64,000 nt of DNA, from positions 1-64,000 of the forward strand of contig NZ_MAEW01000021.1 in the NCBI RefSeq assembly GCF_002013375.1, written 5' to 3'. The notes beneath the pieces were generated by a model. That model saw only the letters and a list, made by a program, of their open reading frames with translations. It searched no databases and was not told where the DNA came from. The position numbers and the translations under genes were made by a program. This document shows positions 8,641 to 17,696 of the stretch, one piece after another. Within the stretch, counting starts at the first letter, position 1, and every line of letters begins with the position of its first letter. Source of the stretch: Mycobacterium sp. D16Q13. Its GTDB lineage: Bacteria > Actinomycetota > Actinomycetes > Mycobacteriales > Mycobacteriaceae.

Positions 8641-9285
8641 ATGATTCGGGCGCGTCGATGGATGCTGGCAGTGGCGTGTGCTGCGACGATGCTGGCGTCG
8701 GGGTGCACGGCGATCGTCGACGGTGATGCGATAGCCACTCCCGGCGAGGAGGGCAAGCGGCTTACCAACCCGAAGTGCAGCTCAGTGACCGTGCCGCTCT
8801 TGGAAATGCCGCTGGATGACGACTCCGAGCCGCGCGTTGAGGTTCCCCAGCCCTCGGGTTGGGAACGCGTCAAGAGATTCGAAAGTGGCGTGGTGCGTGT
8901 CTACTTGGCGGCGCCAGATCTTCAGGCCAACGGGTTTGTCCCGAATGCCACGGTGGCCATGGCTAACCTGACCGGCAAGGTATCCACTGAGGAGGCCGCC
9001 TTCGCTGCGGAGCAGCAGGGGTTGGAGATGTTCGGCATTACGGACCTTGTTGAAGCTTCGAGCACTATCTGCGGGTATCCGTCGAAGACGTTGACCTACA
9101 ACATGGCGCTAGGGAAAATCCCTGTTCACCGGGTCACCACCACCATTGTGGTGGTGAAGAATGGCAGCAAGGTGTTCACCGTTGGGGTGTCGGTGCAGGC
9201 GTTGGACGACACCGTGCGGGGTTTCGACAGTGCCCGCGAAACAATCTTGGCGGGGCTACAGGTCAGTCCGCCGGCTACATCCTGA
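8641..9285 (+). CDS. LpqN/LpqT-type lipoprotein
   Basis: A 214-residue lipoprotein with a signal peptide ending in lipobox LASGC (C about residue 22). The mature domain has the LpqN/LpqT pattern: VPQPSGWERV near 76-85, a VYLAAPDL strand, PNATVAMANL, and a Cys-containing YPSKTLTYN segment, ending in ETILAGLQV. These are mycobacterial surface lipoproteins; M. tuberculosis LpqN has been linked to envelope transport and host interactions. Its last 11 bases overlap the convergent DUF2235 gene. A 162-base gap with no visible gene separates it from the upstream lipoprotein. Confidence 0.75.
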   Translation: MIRARRWMLAVACAATMLASGCTAIVDGDAIATPGEEGKRLTNPKCSSVTVPLLEMPLDDDSEPRVEVPQPSGWERVKRFESGVVRVYLAAPDLQANGFVPNATVAMANLTGKVSTEEAAFAAEQQGLEMFGITDLVEASSTICGYPSKTLTYNMALGKIPVHRVTTTIVVVKNGSKVFTVGVSVQALDDTVRGFDSARETILAGLQVSPPATS

Positions 9286-10338
9286 TATCGGTTGTCGGAG
9301 TGGCCCATTGGGCATCGACAATGGCAGTGTGCTCCGGTAGCGGTGGCCGGTAGTTCCTGTCTTCTGCCATACGGTCGGCGACGCTGGCGTGAATCCAGGC
9401 GCCGTCGGGGATGTGTCGGCGGCGGAAAATCAACAGCGCCCAGAGCCAGTTGACGCGATGAATCTTGCCCATCGCATAGGTAGGTTCAACTGAGCAATAC
9501 CGTTGATATTTCTCGGTGTTGAGTAACAAGCCATGCTGGGCGGCCCCCTCGATCACCCACTTGAGTGCGATATCGGAAAGCCTGTCGTCATCGGCGTAAT
9601 CTCCGCCGATGTCGGAGTGGATGCCAGCGAACCACGCTTCGTCGACGAGCCGCTGATCACCCAGGGATTTGATGAGGTACTCGCGGTAGGGTCGGCGTTT
9701 CTCGTCGATGGCTACCGCGTGGCGCCCAGCCTGCGCGTTGGGAACACTTGGTGCATAAGGCCATTGCATGCCGCGCTTGAAGATGCCGGGCGCGCTGACG
9801 GTGTCCCACAGCCCCAGATATGCGATAGGGATGGAGAACTTGCCATCTTCGCGACGAGCGAGGGTCCGGGAGAACGAATGCAGTTGGTCCCAGCGCTCCG
9901 GAGACCAGCTCGCGCACGACTGCGCGTACAAGCTCACTGCATAGGGTACGAGGTTTGCGAGCCTGGGCGCAGCATGCCGACGGAGTTGAGAAGCCCGGCA
10001 AGACCTCTGGCGCAAAACGCGCCGCGGCTGAATCCGAAGATGAAGATGCGGTCTCCGGGCTGCCATCGCTCGATCAGATATGTGTAGGCCTGAGCCAGTT
10101 TGGCACGCAAACCAATCCCGAATGCGAAACCTAGGACGCGGGCAACGAATTGACCCGCCGGAGCATAGGTGCCAACGGCTGGATCGGTGCCTACGCCGGG
10201 GTCGTAGTACGAGATCTGGCGGTCGGTCTGATCGTGGATCACCATGTCACAGCCGCGCACGATATTCGTGTTCCCCGCGGCGCGGATCTGATTGCCAGTG
10301 CCGTCGAAGCAGATGACGATGTTCTTGCTCATCGTCAT
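9275..10338 (-). pseudogene. DUF2235 alpha/beta hydrolase, frameshifted
   Basis: The N-terminal part (10338 to ~9960) encodes NIVICFDGTGNQ and the nucleophile elbow IFGFSRGAFCARGL typical of DUF2235 (Tle1-like phospholipase fold). It stops soon after GMLRPGSQ. The rest continues in another frame from ANLVPYAVSLYAQ through IAYLGLWDTV and WFAGIHSDIGGDY (acid and His region) to the stop at 9275. The frames join near 9958-9968, consistent with loss of one base. Both halves look conserved, so this is a recent mutation, a sequencing error or, less likely, -1 frameshifting. It lies 6 bases after the WXG-like gene in the same direction, so the hydrolase is probably part of that effector cluster. Confidence 0.75.
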
Positions 10339-10344
10339 CTGGCC

Positions 10345-11718
10345 TTAGTCCTCGCCGTCGTATGGCTTCGGGTCGTACGGCGAAGCGTGCGGATTCTGGT
10401 AGTCGACGTGCTCCTCGTTCCAGACACCGATGACGGCGGGGGACACCTTGGGCAACAGGCCGATTAGCTCATTGCCGTTGTCGAGGCTCACCAGGAACTC
10501 CGGCGTGAAGTGCTGGTCCTCGTCCTCCTGGTGATGTTGACCGGCAGCACCCGCCGACATCATGGTTGGCGGCTGAGCGATGCCCATGCCCGACATCGGC
10601 GACACTGTGGGCGCAGCCGAAAGTCCCGTGCCAGCCCCCGCGGTGTACGAGCCGGCGATGATCGGTCCGGCGGCAAGGGGAGCGAGATCCGCGTTCTGAT
10701 CCTTGTCCTTGTTTTCGTCCTTGTTGGTGGTTGGCTTGCCCCACCGGCCGATGCCGTAGGTGCCCGGGACCGATCCAGTGTTAGGGCCGGTCGCGGTGGT
10801 GCTTCCGCCCGAGGAGGGTCGGGTTCCGGCTCCGGCGCCCGCTCCGGCAGCAGCGGACGCTGCGGCCGCCGGGCCACCGGCGCCAGCTCCCGAACTACCA
10901 CCTGCTGCACCTGCGGCGGCCGCGGCACCCGCAGCGCCAGATCCGCCGGAGGCGGATGCTTGTGCCGGATCTGCCAGAGCGGCGGCCGCAGCCGCGCGCA
11001 CTGCGGCCTCGTCGATCGGCTTGATCTTGTCGGGCTGGATGTCCTTGCCGCCACCCCAGTCCGAAGCAGCCTTGGTGATTGCGCTTGTCACCGATGCGTC
11101 GCCGAATTGCGGAGCAGACGGAAACGCAGGCAGTCCGGATGCCGCCTGCTGCGCTACGGGGGACCAGACGTTCCGCATGATCATGCGAGCTTCGTCTTGC
11201 TTCTGCTGGGCCAGGGCTTGTTGGGCGTAGTACTGCTCGTAGGTGGCGCGGGTGTGCTCTTGAGGTTGCTGAACCTGGACAACCTCGGGCATGAGGCCCT
11301 TGATCTGCGTCATCGCCGTCTCAACCTCTTGAGGTTTGGTGGCCATGAGTGACAGGCCATCGCTGACTTTTTCGGCGTGACTTTTGTAGTCGGAGATGCC
11401 CTGCTTGGCTGCTTCGGCGCCTTCTCCGGTCCACTGCGCACCGACTGCGACGTCGAACTGCTGTTTGAAGTCTCCAAGGGCTTTGTCGAAGCCGGACGCC
11501 AGTTTTTCCCAGTCCCCGGAGACAGCTAGAGCGAGACCGGAATCGAATTGGTCGGACGCCGCCTTGATCTGAGTGTGGGACCAGCCGCCGAAATCCTCCG
11601 TTGGAACGCTGACCGACTCGGTTCCGCCGTCGACGTTTGCACCGTGTTGACGCTGCTTCGCGTAGACGACGTCGCGTTCGCGATTGCCCCTGGTCCAGCC
11701 GTCTTCATCTCCACTCAT
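10345..11718 (-). CDS. WXG100/ESX-like secreted protein with Ala/Gly-rich centre
   Basis: A 457-residue protein with AAGGAG upstream of the ATG. The N-terminal ~200 residues are helical and contain QWTGEGAEAAKQGI (~108-121), a WXG-type turn, and long Gln/Glu-rich helices, as in ESX substrates of the EspB/PPE-like class. Residues ~240-310 are almost pure Ala/Gly/Ser. The C-terminus is acidic and Pro/Tyr-rich. There is no signal peptide, which fits type VII secretion. The DUF2235 hydrolase follows at 6 bases, and a short helical protein and a DUF3558-like lipoprotein lie upstream. ESX export is inferred. Confidence 0.65.
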   Translation of the reverse strand: MSGDEDGWTRGNRERDVVYAKQRQHGANVDGGTESVSVPTEDFGGWSHTQIKAASDQFDSGLALAVSGDWEKLASGFDKALGDFKQQFDVAVGAQWTGEGAEAAKQGISDYKSHAEKVSDGLSLMATKPQEVETAMTQIKGLMPEVVQVQQPQEHTRATYEQYYAQQALAQQKQDEARMIMRNVWSPVAQQAASGLPAFPSAPQFGDASVTSAITKAASDWGGGKDIQPDKIKPIDEAAVRAAAAAALADPAQASASGGSGAAGAAAAAGAAGGSSGAGAGGPAAAASAAAGAGAGAGTRPSSGGSTTATGPNTGSVPGTYGIGRWGKPTTNKDENKDKDQNADLAPLAAGPIIAGSYTAGAGTGLSAAPTVSPMSGMGIAQPPTMMSAGAAGQHHQEDEDQHFTPEFLVSLDNGNELIGLLPKVSPAVIGVWNEEHVDYQNPHASPYDPKPYDGED

Positions 11719-11807
11719 GGCCGCTCCTTCGTTTCGTGGCGTGCAACTGGCTCTTTAGGTTCAGACGTCACTGGCACTGATTCGGTTCCACATTTTTTTG
11801 GAGATCC

Positions 11808-12362
11808 TCATTGGGGAAAGTAGGGGACAAGTGCCTCGGCGTTCGTGCGCGCCGCCGCAAGGCAATCGAGGTAGGGCGCAAAGCTATGGCGTGCAGTGCC
11901 AACCATGACGCCATACACCCCAGTGGAGGCGGCAATATTCAACGCGCAGGAGTCAACACTGGGTTCGGGCACGCGATACCCAAACAGTGCGGGGCGTCCG
12001 CCTATCTCGAGATCCTGGAATCCCCAGTAATTGCCGGCTGTCTTCAACATGTCCAACGTGTAGTTCGACGCGGCGATAGTCAGGTAGTAATCGCCTCGTG
12101 AGTGATACATGCAAAAGACATTCTTGATCTCGCCCCCGTTTTGGGAATCGGGCCTAGGCGTCCCATCGTCTAGCTGCAGTTGCGCGATGATGTTTGCTGG
12201 TATGTCCTTGCACGGATCGAATTTGACGGGCTCATGTCCTGCGGTGCTGTTGGGAGGCTGCGACGTGGCGGCAGAACCAGACGTTGACGCAGTTCCAGAG
12301 ATTGTGCTTGAACACCCAGCCAGGACAAGCGTCAGAAGAGCGACTACTGCAACTCGAGACAT
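11808..12362 (-). CDS. DUF3558-like lipoprotein
   Basis: A 184-residue lipoprotein with lipobox LVLAGCSS (C17). A Ser/Thr/Ala-rich linker leads to a domain with KFDPCKDIP, a central FCMYHSRGDYYLTI segment and a later DSCALNIAAS, which fits DUF3558 lipoproteins common in actinobacteria. The conserved cysteines probably form disulfides outside the membrane. It starts 6 bases after the upstream helical protein gene and precedes the WXG-like gene by 89 bases, so it may be an envelope component or immunity partner of that effector cluster. Confidence 0.7.
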   Translation of the reverse strand: MSRVAVVALLTLVLAGCSSTISGTASTSGSAATSQPPNSTAGHEPVKFDPCKDIPANIIAQLQLDDGTPRPDSQNGGEIKNVFCMYHSRGDYYLTIAASNYTLDMLKTAGNYWGFQDLEIGGRPALFGYRVPEPSVDSCALNIAASTGVYGVMVGTARHSFAPYLDCLAAARTNAEALVPYFPQ

Positions 12363-12368
12363 CTTATG

Positions 12369-12737
12369 CTAGCTACCGCTACGCCCATAACCGCTGGCGT
12401 TGTTTGCGTCCATGGAAGTATATCCGCGACGCAGCGCAAGAAGGAGGGCTTCCATTTCTTGAACTTGGGCCATATGTGATTGGAACGTGGCGGCGGCGCT
12501 GCTAGGCCCGCCAGCTGCCTTCTGCTGAAAAGCATTAGCGAGTTTTGCTCCTGAGCTGAGATGGCCCTCGGAAAATCCCAGCGGATATCCGCTGAGAGCT
12601 TCGGCCTGCTGGCTGAGGTCCTCAAGTGAGCGTTTGTAGGCCGCACATGCAGCGAGGATCTTGTCGATGGCGCCGTCTTCTAAATGCAAGACGAGGCTGC
12701 CGTTCCTGGCGTTCTCGATCAGCTGATCCACAGACAT
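12369..12737 (-). CDS. Small helical protein, ESX-type partner candidate
   Basis: A 122-residue protein with GAGGGGG upstream of the ATG. It is predicted almost wholly alpha-helical: residues 1-60 (IDKILAACAAYKRSLEDLSQQ) and ~75-110 (FQSHMAQVQEMEALLLAL) could form the two-helix hairpin of WXG100-size proteins, although no WXG motif is seen at the turn. It is the first gene of the minus-strand cluster of lipoprotein, WXG-like protein and DUF2235 hydrolase. A role as an ESX substrate or chaperone is a contextual inference. Confidence 0.55.
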   Translation of the reverse strand: MSVDQLIENARNGSLVLHLEDGAIDKILAACAAYKRSLEDLSQQAEALSGYPLGFSEGHLSSGAKLANAFQQKAAGGPSSAAATFQSHMAQVQEMEALLLALRRGYTSMDANNASGYGRSGS

Positions 12738-12852
12738 TAAGCCCCCTCAGGTCTTGGCCGGGTTTGGCCAGGTCAGGTTCATCGTATGTATATAGGACGT
12801 CGGACGTCCCGAATCGGTTCCATCGAATTTCGGGTAGTTGTGAAAACCCGCA

Positions 12853-13923
12853 CTAGCCGCCCCAGCGTCTGCGCACCCCGGTGTAACGCCAGCCCAGCGC
12901 CGCTAACGCCCACGTCACGATGAACAGCGCCACGATCACGTAACCCATCGCTGCCAGATCAAGCTCGCCCACCGCGGCCAGCGGACCTGTCGTGATGTTG
13001 AGTTTCTCGGTGAGAATCGAAATGATCTCCTGCGATCCGATCAGCACCGCCACCGCCACCGACAGTCCGGTGACCACCAGGTTGTAGTAGATCTTGCGGG
13101 CCGGCTCCTGGAATGCCCAGTCGTAGGCGAAGTTCATCAGCGACCCATCCAGCGAATCGAACAGCGACATCCCGGCACTGAACAGGATGGGCAGCACCAA
13201 GATCGCGTACCAGGGCAGCCCGGTCACGGCGGCACCTCCGGCGATCACCAGCAGCGACACCTCGGTGACCGTGTCGAACCCCAACCCGAACAGCAGGCCC
13301 ACCGGGTACATCTGCCAGGGCTTGCGGATCGCCGCCATCAGCGGGCCGAAAAGCCGGTTCAGCCCACCGCGGTTGGACAGCTCGCGCTCCAGGGCCGCCT
13401 CGTCGACCTCGCCGCCGCGCATCCGCTTGGCAATGCGGTATATCCCGATCAGCGACACCAGATTAAGCAGCCCGATGAGCAACAGGAACGTGCCGGAGAC
13501 TGCTGTCCCGAACACGCCCGTCCACTGTTGCAGCGACGAGTGCTCGTCGGACACATTGGCCGCCAACGCCTTAACGCCAAGCGCCAGCAGCCCGACCATG
13601 ATGAACACGATCGACGAATGCCCCAGGGAGAACCAGAAACCCACCGACATCGGACGTCGTCCATCGGCCACCAGCTTGCGGGTGGTGTTGTCGATGGCCG
13701 CGATGTGGTCGGCATCAAAGGCGTGCCGCATGCCCAGCGTGTACGCCGTGACACCCAGCCCAACCCCGAACACGCTGCCCTGCACCGTGAAATGCGCGGG
13801 AGCGACCAGGAAGAGCAGCATGCCCCAGCCCAGGACGTGCAGTGCGCCCACCGCGACACTCATCCCGATGACGCTGCGCCTCTGACCTTCGTCCAATCGA
13901 CGCGAGCCGGTGAGAATCTGCAC
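12853..13923 (-). CDS. nicT: NicT-type nickel/cobalt permease
   Basis: A 356-residue membrane protein with about eight hydrophobic segments and the NiCoT signature RHAFDADHIAAIDN (~66-79) in transmembrane segment II, whose His/Asp residues select Ni2+ and Co2+. Further family marks are FSLGHSSIVF and GLLFGLGFDTVTEV. It imports nickel or cobalt across the inner membrane. The GTG at 13923 is the start. cobD and cobC nearby suggest that cobalt for B12 may be the relevant substrate, but nickel for urease or hydrogenase is equally possible. Confidence 0.9.
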   Translation of the reverse strand: MQILTGSRRLDEGQRRSVIGMSVAVGALHVLGWGMLLFLVAPAHFTVQGSVFGVGLGVTAYTLGMRHAFDADHIAAIDNTTRKLVADGRRPMSVGFWFSLGHSSIVFIMVGLLALGVKALAANVSDEHSSLQQWTGVFGTAVSGTFLLLIGLLNLVSLIGIYRIAKRMRGGEVDEAALERELSNRGGLNRLFGPLMAAIRKPWQMYPVGLLFGLGFDTVTEVSLLVIAGGAAVTGLPWYAILVLPILFSAGMSLFDSLDGSLMNFAYDWAFQEPARKIYYNLVVTGLSVAVAVLIGSQEIISILTEKLNITTGPLAAVGELDLAAMGYVIVALFIVTWALAALGWRYTGVRRRWGG

Positions 13924-13933
13924 GTCTGCGAGC

Positions 13934-14746
13934 CTAGACGACAGGCTTACCCAGACGCTCGCGTAATCGCATGTCCCAGATGAGCGCGGTATAGGACAAC
14001 GTCCACACCTGTGCGGGCACCATCCGATCGGCGATCCGTAGCGCGCTCAGCAGTGCATCGAAGCGGCGCTGGTCGCGATCCGTCCAGGGAACCTGCAACA
14101 GCTCGCGGAACTGCGGGGGCAGAAACCCTTTGGTCGCAAACAGATTGAACCGTCCGGCCATCCGCAATGGCCACGGCAGCATCGTGAACGACGCGACACC
14201 CAACAGATGTTCGCGCACTGGTGCGTCGATCCGCAGCTCGTCGACGGACCGTTTCCAGTAGTCATTGAACGCATCCCGATCCGGCGGCCACTGCTCGGGC
14301 CGTACCTGCAACGCGGTGCCGATCCGTGCGCCATCGCGATAGATCTCATCGGCCGTCGCATCATCGAGCGGGCCGTGCAGCGACTCATAGGCCTGCACGT
14401 AGTACTGGTACAGGCACGCCGCCACCCACAGCTGCAGTCCTGGATCAAAGGCGTTGTACTTCACCGGGCTCTTGGGGGTGGAGCGCACCTGCCGGTGCAC
14501 CGCGTCAACACCGCGTTTCATCACCTCACGGTCGTGGCGGCTGCCCATCGTCGCGACCGCGAGAAACATTCCGGTGGTCCGGGCCCGTTTGAACGGATGC
14601 TTGTAGACGTTGCCGCTGTCGACGGGGCTCTCCAGCACTCCATATCCGACGCCGGGATGCGACAACTGCATGATCACGTTCGAGGCAGGCAACAGCAGCG
14701 AAGCGGGATTGACCAGGTCCACAAGCCTGGCAGGGGAGTGCTTCAT
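13934..14746 (-). CDS. MpaB/DUF2236 family oxygenase-like protein
   Basis: A 270-residue protein of the DUF2236 (ER-bound oxygenase mpaB / latex-clearing protein related) family. Visible marks are LLLPASNVIMQLSHPGVGYGV near the start, the R/HPFKRARTT stretch, KYNAFDPGLQLWVAACLYQYYV in the middle and WTLSYTALIWD near the end. In characterised members conserved His residues bind heme; the actual substrate of mycobacterial paralogues is unknown. It ends 10 bases before nicT and faces cobD divergently. Confidence 0.75.
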   Translation of the reverse strand: MKHSPARLVDLVNPASLLLPASNVIMQLSHPGVGYGVLESPVDSGNVYKHPFKRARTTGMFLAVATMGSRHDREVMKRGVDAVHRQVRSTPKSPVKYNAFDPGLQLWVAACLYQYYVQAYESLHGPLDDATADEIYRDGARIGTALQVRPEQWPPDRDAFNDYWKRSVDELRIDAPVREHLLGVASFTMLPWPLRMAGRFNLFATKGFLPPQFRELLQVPWTDRDQRRFDALLSALRIADRMVPAQVWTLSYTALIWDMRLRERLGKPVV

Positions 14747-14768
14747 TGCACAGCAAATTCTATAGGGT

Positions 14769-15719
14769 GTGTGCGTGTCGCGCCGAGGATTCCGCGCCGC
14801 GGGTATCGCCCTCGGTTACGCCCTGGACCGGGCTTTCGGCGACCCGCGCCGGTTCCACCCGGTCGCCGGATTCGGGCAGGCCGCCGCGGCACTGGAGACG
14901 TACACCTACCGGGACACCAAGCTTGCCGGCGCAGCCCACACCGCCGCGTTACTGACCGCCGTCACCGTCACCGGATGGGCAGTTGAACGCGCAGCGCGCC
15001 GCTCGGCGACCGCCACCGTCATCGTGACCGCCATCGCGACCTGGGCGACCCTCGGCGGAACATCCCTGGTCCGGGTGGGCGCGCAGATGTCGGAACACCT
15101 GTATGACGACAACATCGACGACGCGCGGGCGCTGTTGCCGTCCCTCTGCGGCCGGGACCCGAGCCTGCTGGACGTCGACGGAATCGCCCGTGCCACCGTG
15201 GAATCCCTGGCAGAGAACACCTCCGACGCCCACACCGGGCCGCTGGTATGGGCGGCACTCGCGGGCGTTCCTGGTGTGCTGGCCTACCGTGTGGCCAACA
15301 CCCTCGACGCGATGATCGGCCACAAATCGGCCCGATACCTGCGATTCGGCTGGGCGGCAGCACGGTTGGACGACCTGCTCAACCTGCTGCCCGCCAGGCT
15401 CACCGCGCTGGCCACGGCGGTTGCGGCCCCGTTTCTCGGGGGCTCAGCGGTCGCGACGCTGCGTGTCTGCCTGCGCGACGGGCAGCGCCACCCCAGTCCC
15501 AACGCCGGTGTCGCCGAGGCGGCCGTCGCGGGTGCTCTCGGCGTGCGTCTCGGTGGCCCCGTCCGGTATCCGTACGGCGAGGAGATCCGTCCCACACTGG
15601 GGTGCGGTGTCGCACCCAGGATCGGGGAAGTGCATGAGGCAGCTCGGCTTTCGCGTGCCGTCCAGAATGTGACAGCCGTTGCTGCGGTGATCGCTGCGTG
15701 GCGTCAGCGCCGCCCGTAA
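14769..15719 (+). CDS. cobD: Adenosylcobinamide-phosphate synthase CobD/CbiB
   Basis: A 316-residue membrane protein. It attaches aminopropanol (phosphate) to adenosylcobyric acid in coenzyme B12 synthesis. Family marks are LDRAFGDPRRFHPVAGFG near the N-terminus, ATVESLAENTSDAHTGPL at ~138-155, NTLDAMIGHKSARYLRFGW and the C-terminal DGQRHPSPNAGVAEAAVAGAL. GTG starts at 14769 and 14775 are both possible; AGGG at 14764-14767 sits better before 14775. It converges with the SURF1 gene, overlapping by 16 bases. cobC, the next B12-associated gene, is 2 kb away. Confidence 0.9.
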   Translation: MCVSRRGFRAAGIALGYALDRAFGDPRRFHPVAGFGQAAAALETYTYRDTKLAGAAHTAALLTAVTVTGWAVERAARRSATATVIVTAIATWATLGGTSLVRVGAQMSEHLYDDNIDDARALLPSLCGRDPSLLDVDGIARATVESLAENTSDAHTGPLVWAALAGVPGVLAYRVANTLDAMIGHKSARYLRFGWAAARLDDLLNLLPARLTALATAVAAPFLGGSAVATLRVCLRDGQRHPSPNAGVAEAAVAGALGVRLGGPVRYPYGEEIRPTLGCGVAPRIGEVHEAARLSRAVQNVTAVAAVIAAWRQRRP

Positions 15720-16519
15720 CGGTCGGCCAACCGTTCTTCGGTGGTCTGTGGTGTCCCGGGTTTCACGGCGTTCACCGCGGCGGCCGCCGCGCGGCGCTGT
15801 CTGATCTCAGAGAAGACGAAGTACCCCAACCCAAATGGCGCCAAAATCCCGAACGCGATCCACTGGATGCCGTAGGACAGGAACGGTCCGGCGTCCAGCT
15901 GCGGCAGCGGGATGGCCCCTAAACCGCCTGGCTGATCCTCCGAGAGCTGTAGATACGGCCCGGCAAGCGGAGTCTTCAGCAGTGTCGAAACCTGCCCCGG
16001 AACGATCGAATACACCTGGTATTCACCGTTTTCCAGGAAAGGCGCCTTGTCTGACTGCTGTTCGGGCTCTCGCAGCCGCGCGTTGATGGTCACCGGGCCG
16101 GTGGGCGCCACGGGTACCGGGGGGGCACTGGTGCCCTCTTCGGGCCGCACATAGCCGCGGTTCACCAGAATCGCAGGACCACCATCGACCTGGAACACCG
16201 TCAACGCCTCATAGGCGGGCTTGGCATCGACCACGCGCAGCCGGGCCAGCACCTGGCGGTCCGGTAGATAATGCCCAGTCGCCGTCACCCTGCGCCATTC
16301 GGAGTCCTCGGGCATTGAATAGTCAGGCCGCAGCTCGTCTTTCAGTGGCACCGGGTCGGCGCTCACCGAATGGGCGATGCGGTCGTTCTCCCGCGAGGTC
16401 TTGGTGTTCTTGCCCAGCTGCCACGGCGCCAACACCGTGAAACACAGATACGCGAATGCGATGACTACCAGCGCCAGGGCAATCCATCCCGGGCGCAGCA
16501 GAAACGCGAGACGTCGCAT
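15704..16519 (-). CDS. SURF1 family cytochrome oxidase assembly protein
   Basis: A 271-residue protein with an N-terminal transmembrane segment (~10-32) and a C-terminal one (~220-243), the SURF1 topology. Inside are WQLGKN near the first segment, WRRVTATGHYLP, ILVNRGYVRPE and SYGIQWIAFGI. SURF1 proteins help insert heme a into cytochrome c oxidase. The start codon overlaps the ptpA stop by one base, so it lies at the end of the ptkA-ptpA operon, as in M. tuberculosis (Rv2235). Confidence 0.88.
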   Translation of the reverse strand: MRRLAFLLRPGWIALALVVIAFAYLCFTVLAPWQLGKNTKTSRENDRIAHSVSADPVPLKDELRPDYSMPEDSEWRRVTATGHYLPDRQVLARLRVVDAKPAYEALTVFQVDGGPAILVNRGYVRPEEGTSAPPVPVAPTGPVTINARLREPEQQSDKAPFLENGEYQVYSIVPGQVSTLLKTPLAGPYLQLSEDQPGGLGAIPLPQLDAGPFLSYGIQWIAFGILAPFGLGYFVFSEIRQRRAAAAAVNAVKPGTPQTTEERLADRYGRR

Positions 16520-17010
16520 CAGCTGGTCTCACGCTCCGCGAGCGTCTTGTCGACCCAGGCGTGCAGGCCGGGCATCGCGGCCTCGATGACCGACAGCACG
16601 TCCGCGAAATCCTTGCGGTCGCCGTAGTAAGGGTCCTCGACATCCATGGCCGCCCGGCCCGCACGCGGATCGAAGGACCGCAGCAGCCGCACCCGTTCGG
16701 GGTCGGCTCCCAGATGCAGCAGCATGCGGGAGTGGTTGCGCGCCAGAGCAATGATGAGATCGGCGCTCAGATGATCACCATCCACCTGGGCCGCTCGGTG
16801 CTGCGTCGGGTAGCCGTGCTCGGCCAGCACACTGGCCGCGCGTTCGTCGGCTGGCTGTCCGGAATGCCAATCTCCGGTACCGGCGCTGGTCACGCGCACC
16901 CGATCGCCCAGGCCGCGCTCGGCGAGCTGGTGCGCCAGCATCTTCTCGGCGATGGGGGAGCGACAGATGTTGCCGGTGCACACGAAGGTGACATGGAGAG
17001 GCTCAGACAT
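16519..17010 (-). CDS. ptpA: Low-molecular-weight protein tyrosine phosphatase PtpA
   Basis: A 163-residue protein, the same length as M. tuberculosis PtpA. The P-loop CTGNICRS (C11-S18) supplies the catalytic Cys and Arg, and DPYYGD near ~126-131 holds the general acid Asp. It removes phosphate from tyrosyl proteins; in M. tuberculosis it is secreted and blocks phagosome maturation. The ATG at 17010 overlaps the end of the ptkA gene by 8 bases. A role in host cells is known for the family in pathogens, not shown by this sequence. Confidence 0.92.
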   Translation of the reverse strand: MSEPLHVTFVCTGNICRSPIAEKMLAHQLAERGLGDRVRVTSAGTGDWHSGQPADERAASVLAEHGYPTQHRAAQVDGDHLSADLIIALARNHSRMLLHLGADPERVRLLRSFDPRAGRAAMDVEDPYYGDRKDFADVLSVIEAAMPGLHAWVDKTLAERETS

Positions 17011-17674
17011 GAAGTTCCTCCCGCAGTTCTTGCGGGGTGCCGACACGCCCGATGATCCATCGGGAAAGATCGCCGGAGTTCGGCGCATCGTCGTCGAAAT
17101 CCGTTGCTCCGTAACCCCAGTCGACGACGACGGTGCCGATACCGTGTGCGGCCGCACCTTCCACATCGTGCACCCGGTCGCCCACCATCACCACGCCGGT
17201 CGAGGGAACCTCATCCAGCTGGGACAGGGCGTGCTCGATCACATCGGCCTTACTGGACCGGACACCGTCCGGGCTTGCCCCGGCGATCACCTGGAAAAAC
17301 TCGGCAAGCCCAAAATGCTCCAGAATTCGTGCCGCGATCGGTTCGGACTTGGATGTCGCCACCACCATGGGCACCCCCGCCTCGCGTAGCCCGATCAGCA
17401 CGTCGTGGATGCCGTCGAACGTCTCGTTGACGGCCCATCCGCGTGCGCCGTAGTCGGCTCGGTAGGCCGCGATCGCATCGGCGGCACGGTCGCCGAGCCC
17501 CATCGAACCGAGTGTGACGTGCATCGGCGGTCCCACCACCCGCGACGCGATATCACCGGTCGGTTCGGGCGCGCCGACGTGACTGAGCGCGTGACGGAAA
17601 CTGGAGACGATCCCCGGTGCAGAATCGGTCAGGGTGCCGTCGAGATCGAAGATCACCAGCATCGGAGGAGCCAC
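17003..17674 (-). CDS. ptkA: HAD hydrolase, PtkA homologue
   Basis: A 223-residue HAD-IA protein: motif I FDLDGTLTDS (~9-18), motif II VATSKS near 105-110, motif III Lys in the SSKADVIE stretch and motif IV MVGDRVHDVEGA. By sequence it is a phosphoglycolate-phosphatase-like phosphatase. Its position directly before ptpA matches M. tuberculosis Rv2232 (PtkA), reported to autophosphorylate on tyrosine and phosphorylate PtpA; the M. tuberculosis protein is longer at its N-terminus. The GTG start at 17674 follows a G-rich ribosome site. It is divergent from cobC, 22 bases away. Confidence 0.8.
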   Translation of the reverse strand: MAPPMLVIFDLDGTLTDSAPGIVSSFRHALSHVGAPEPTGDIASRVVGPPMHVTLGSMGLGDRAADAIAAYRADYGARGWAVNETFDGIHDVLIGLREAGVPMVVATSKSEPIAARILEHFGLAEFFQVIAGASPDGVRSSKADVIEHALSQLDEVPSTGVVMVGDRVHDVEGAAAHGIGTVVVDWGYGATDFDDDAPNSGDLSRWIIGRVGTPQELREELHV

Positions 17675-17696
17675 CCCCCTACATTAGTGTCGAGAC

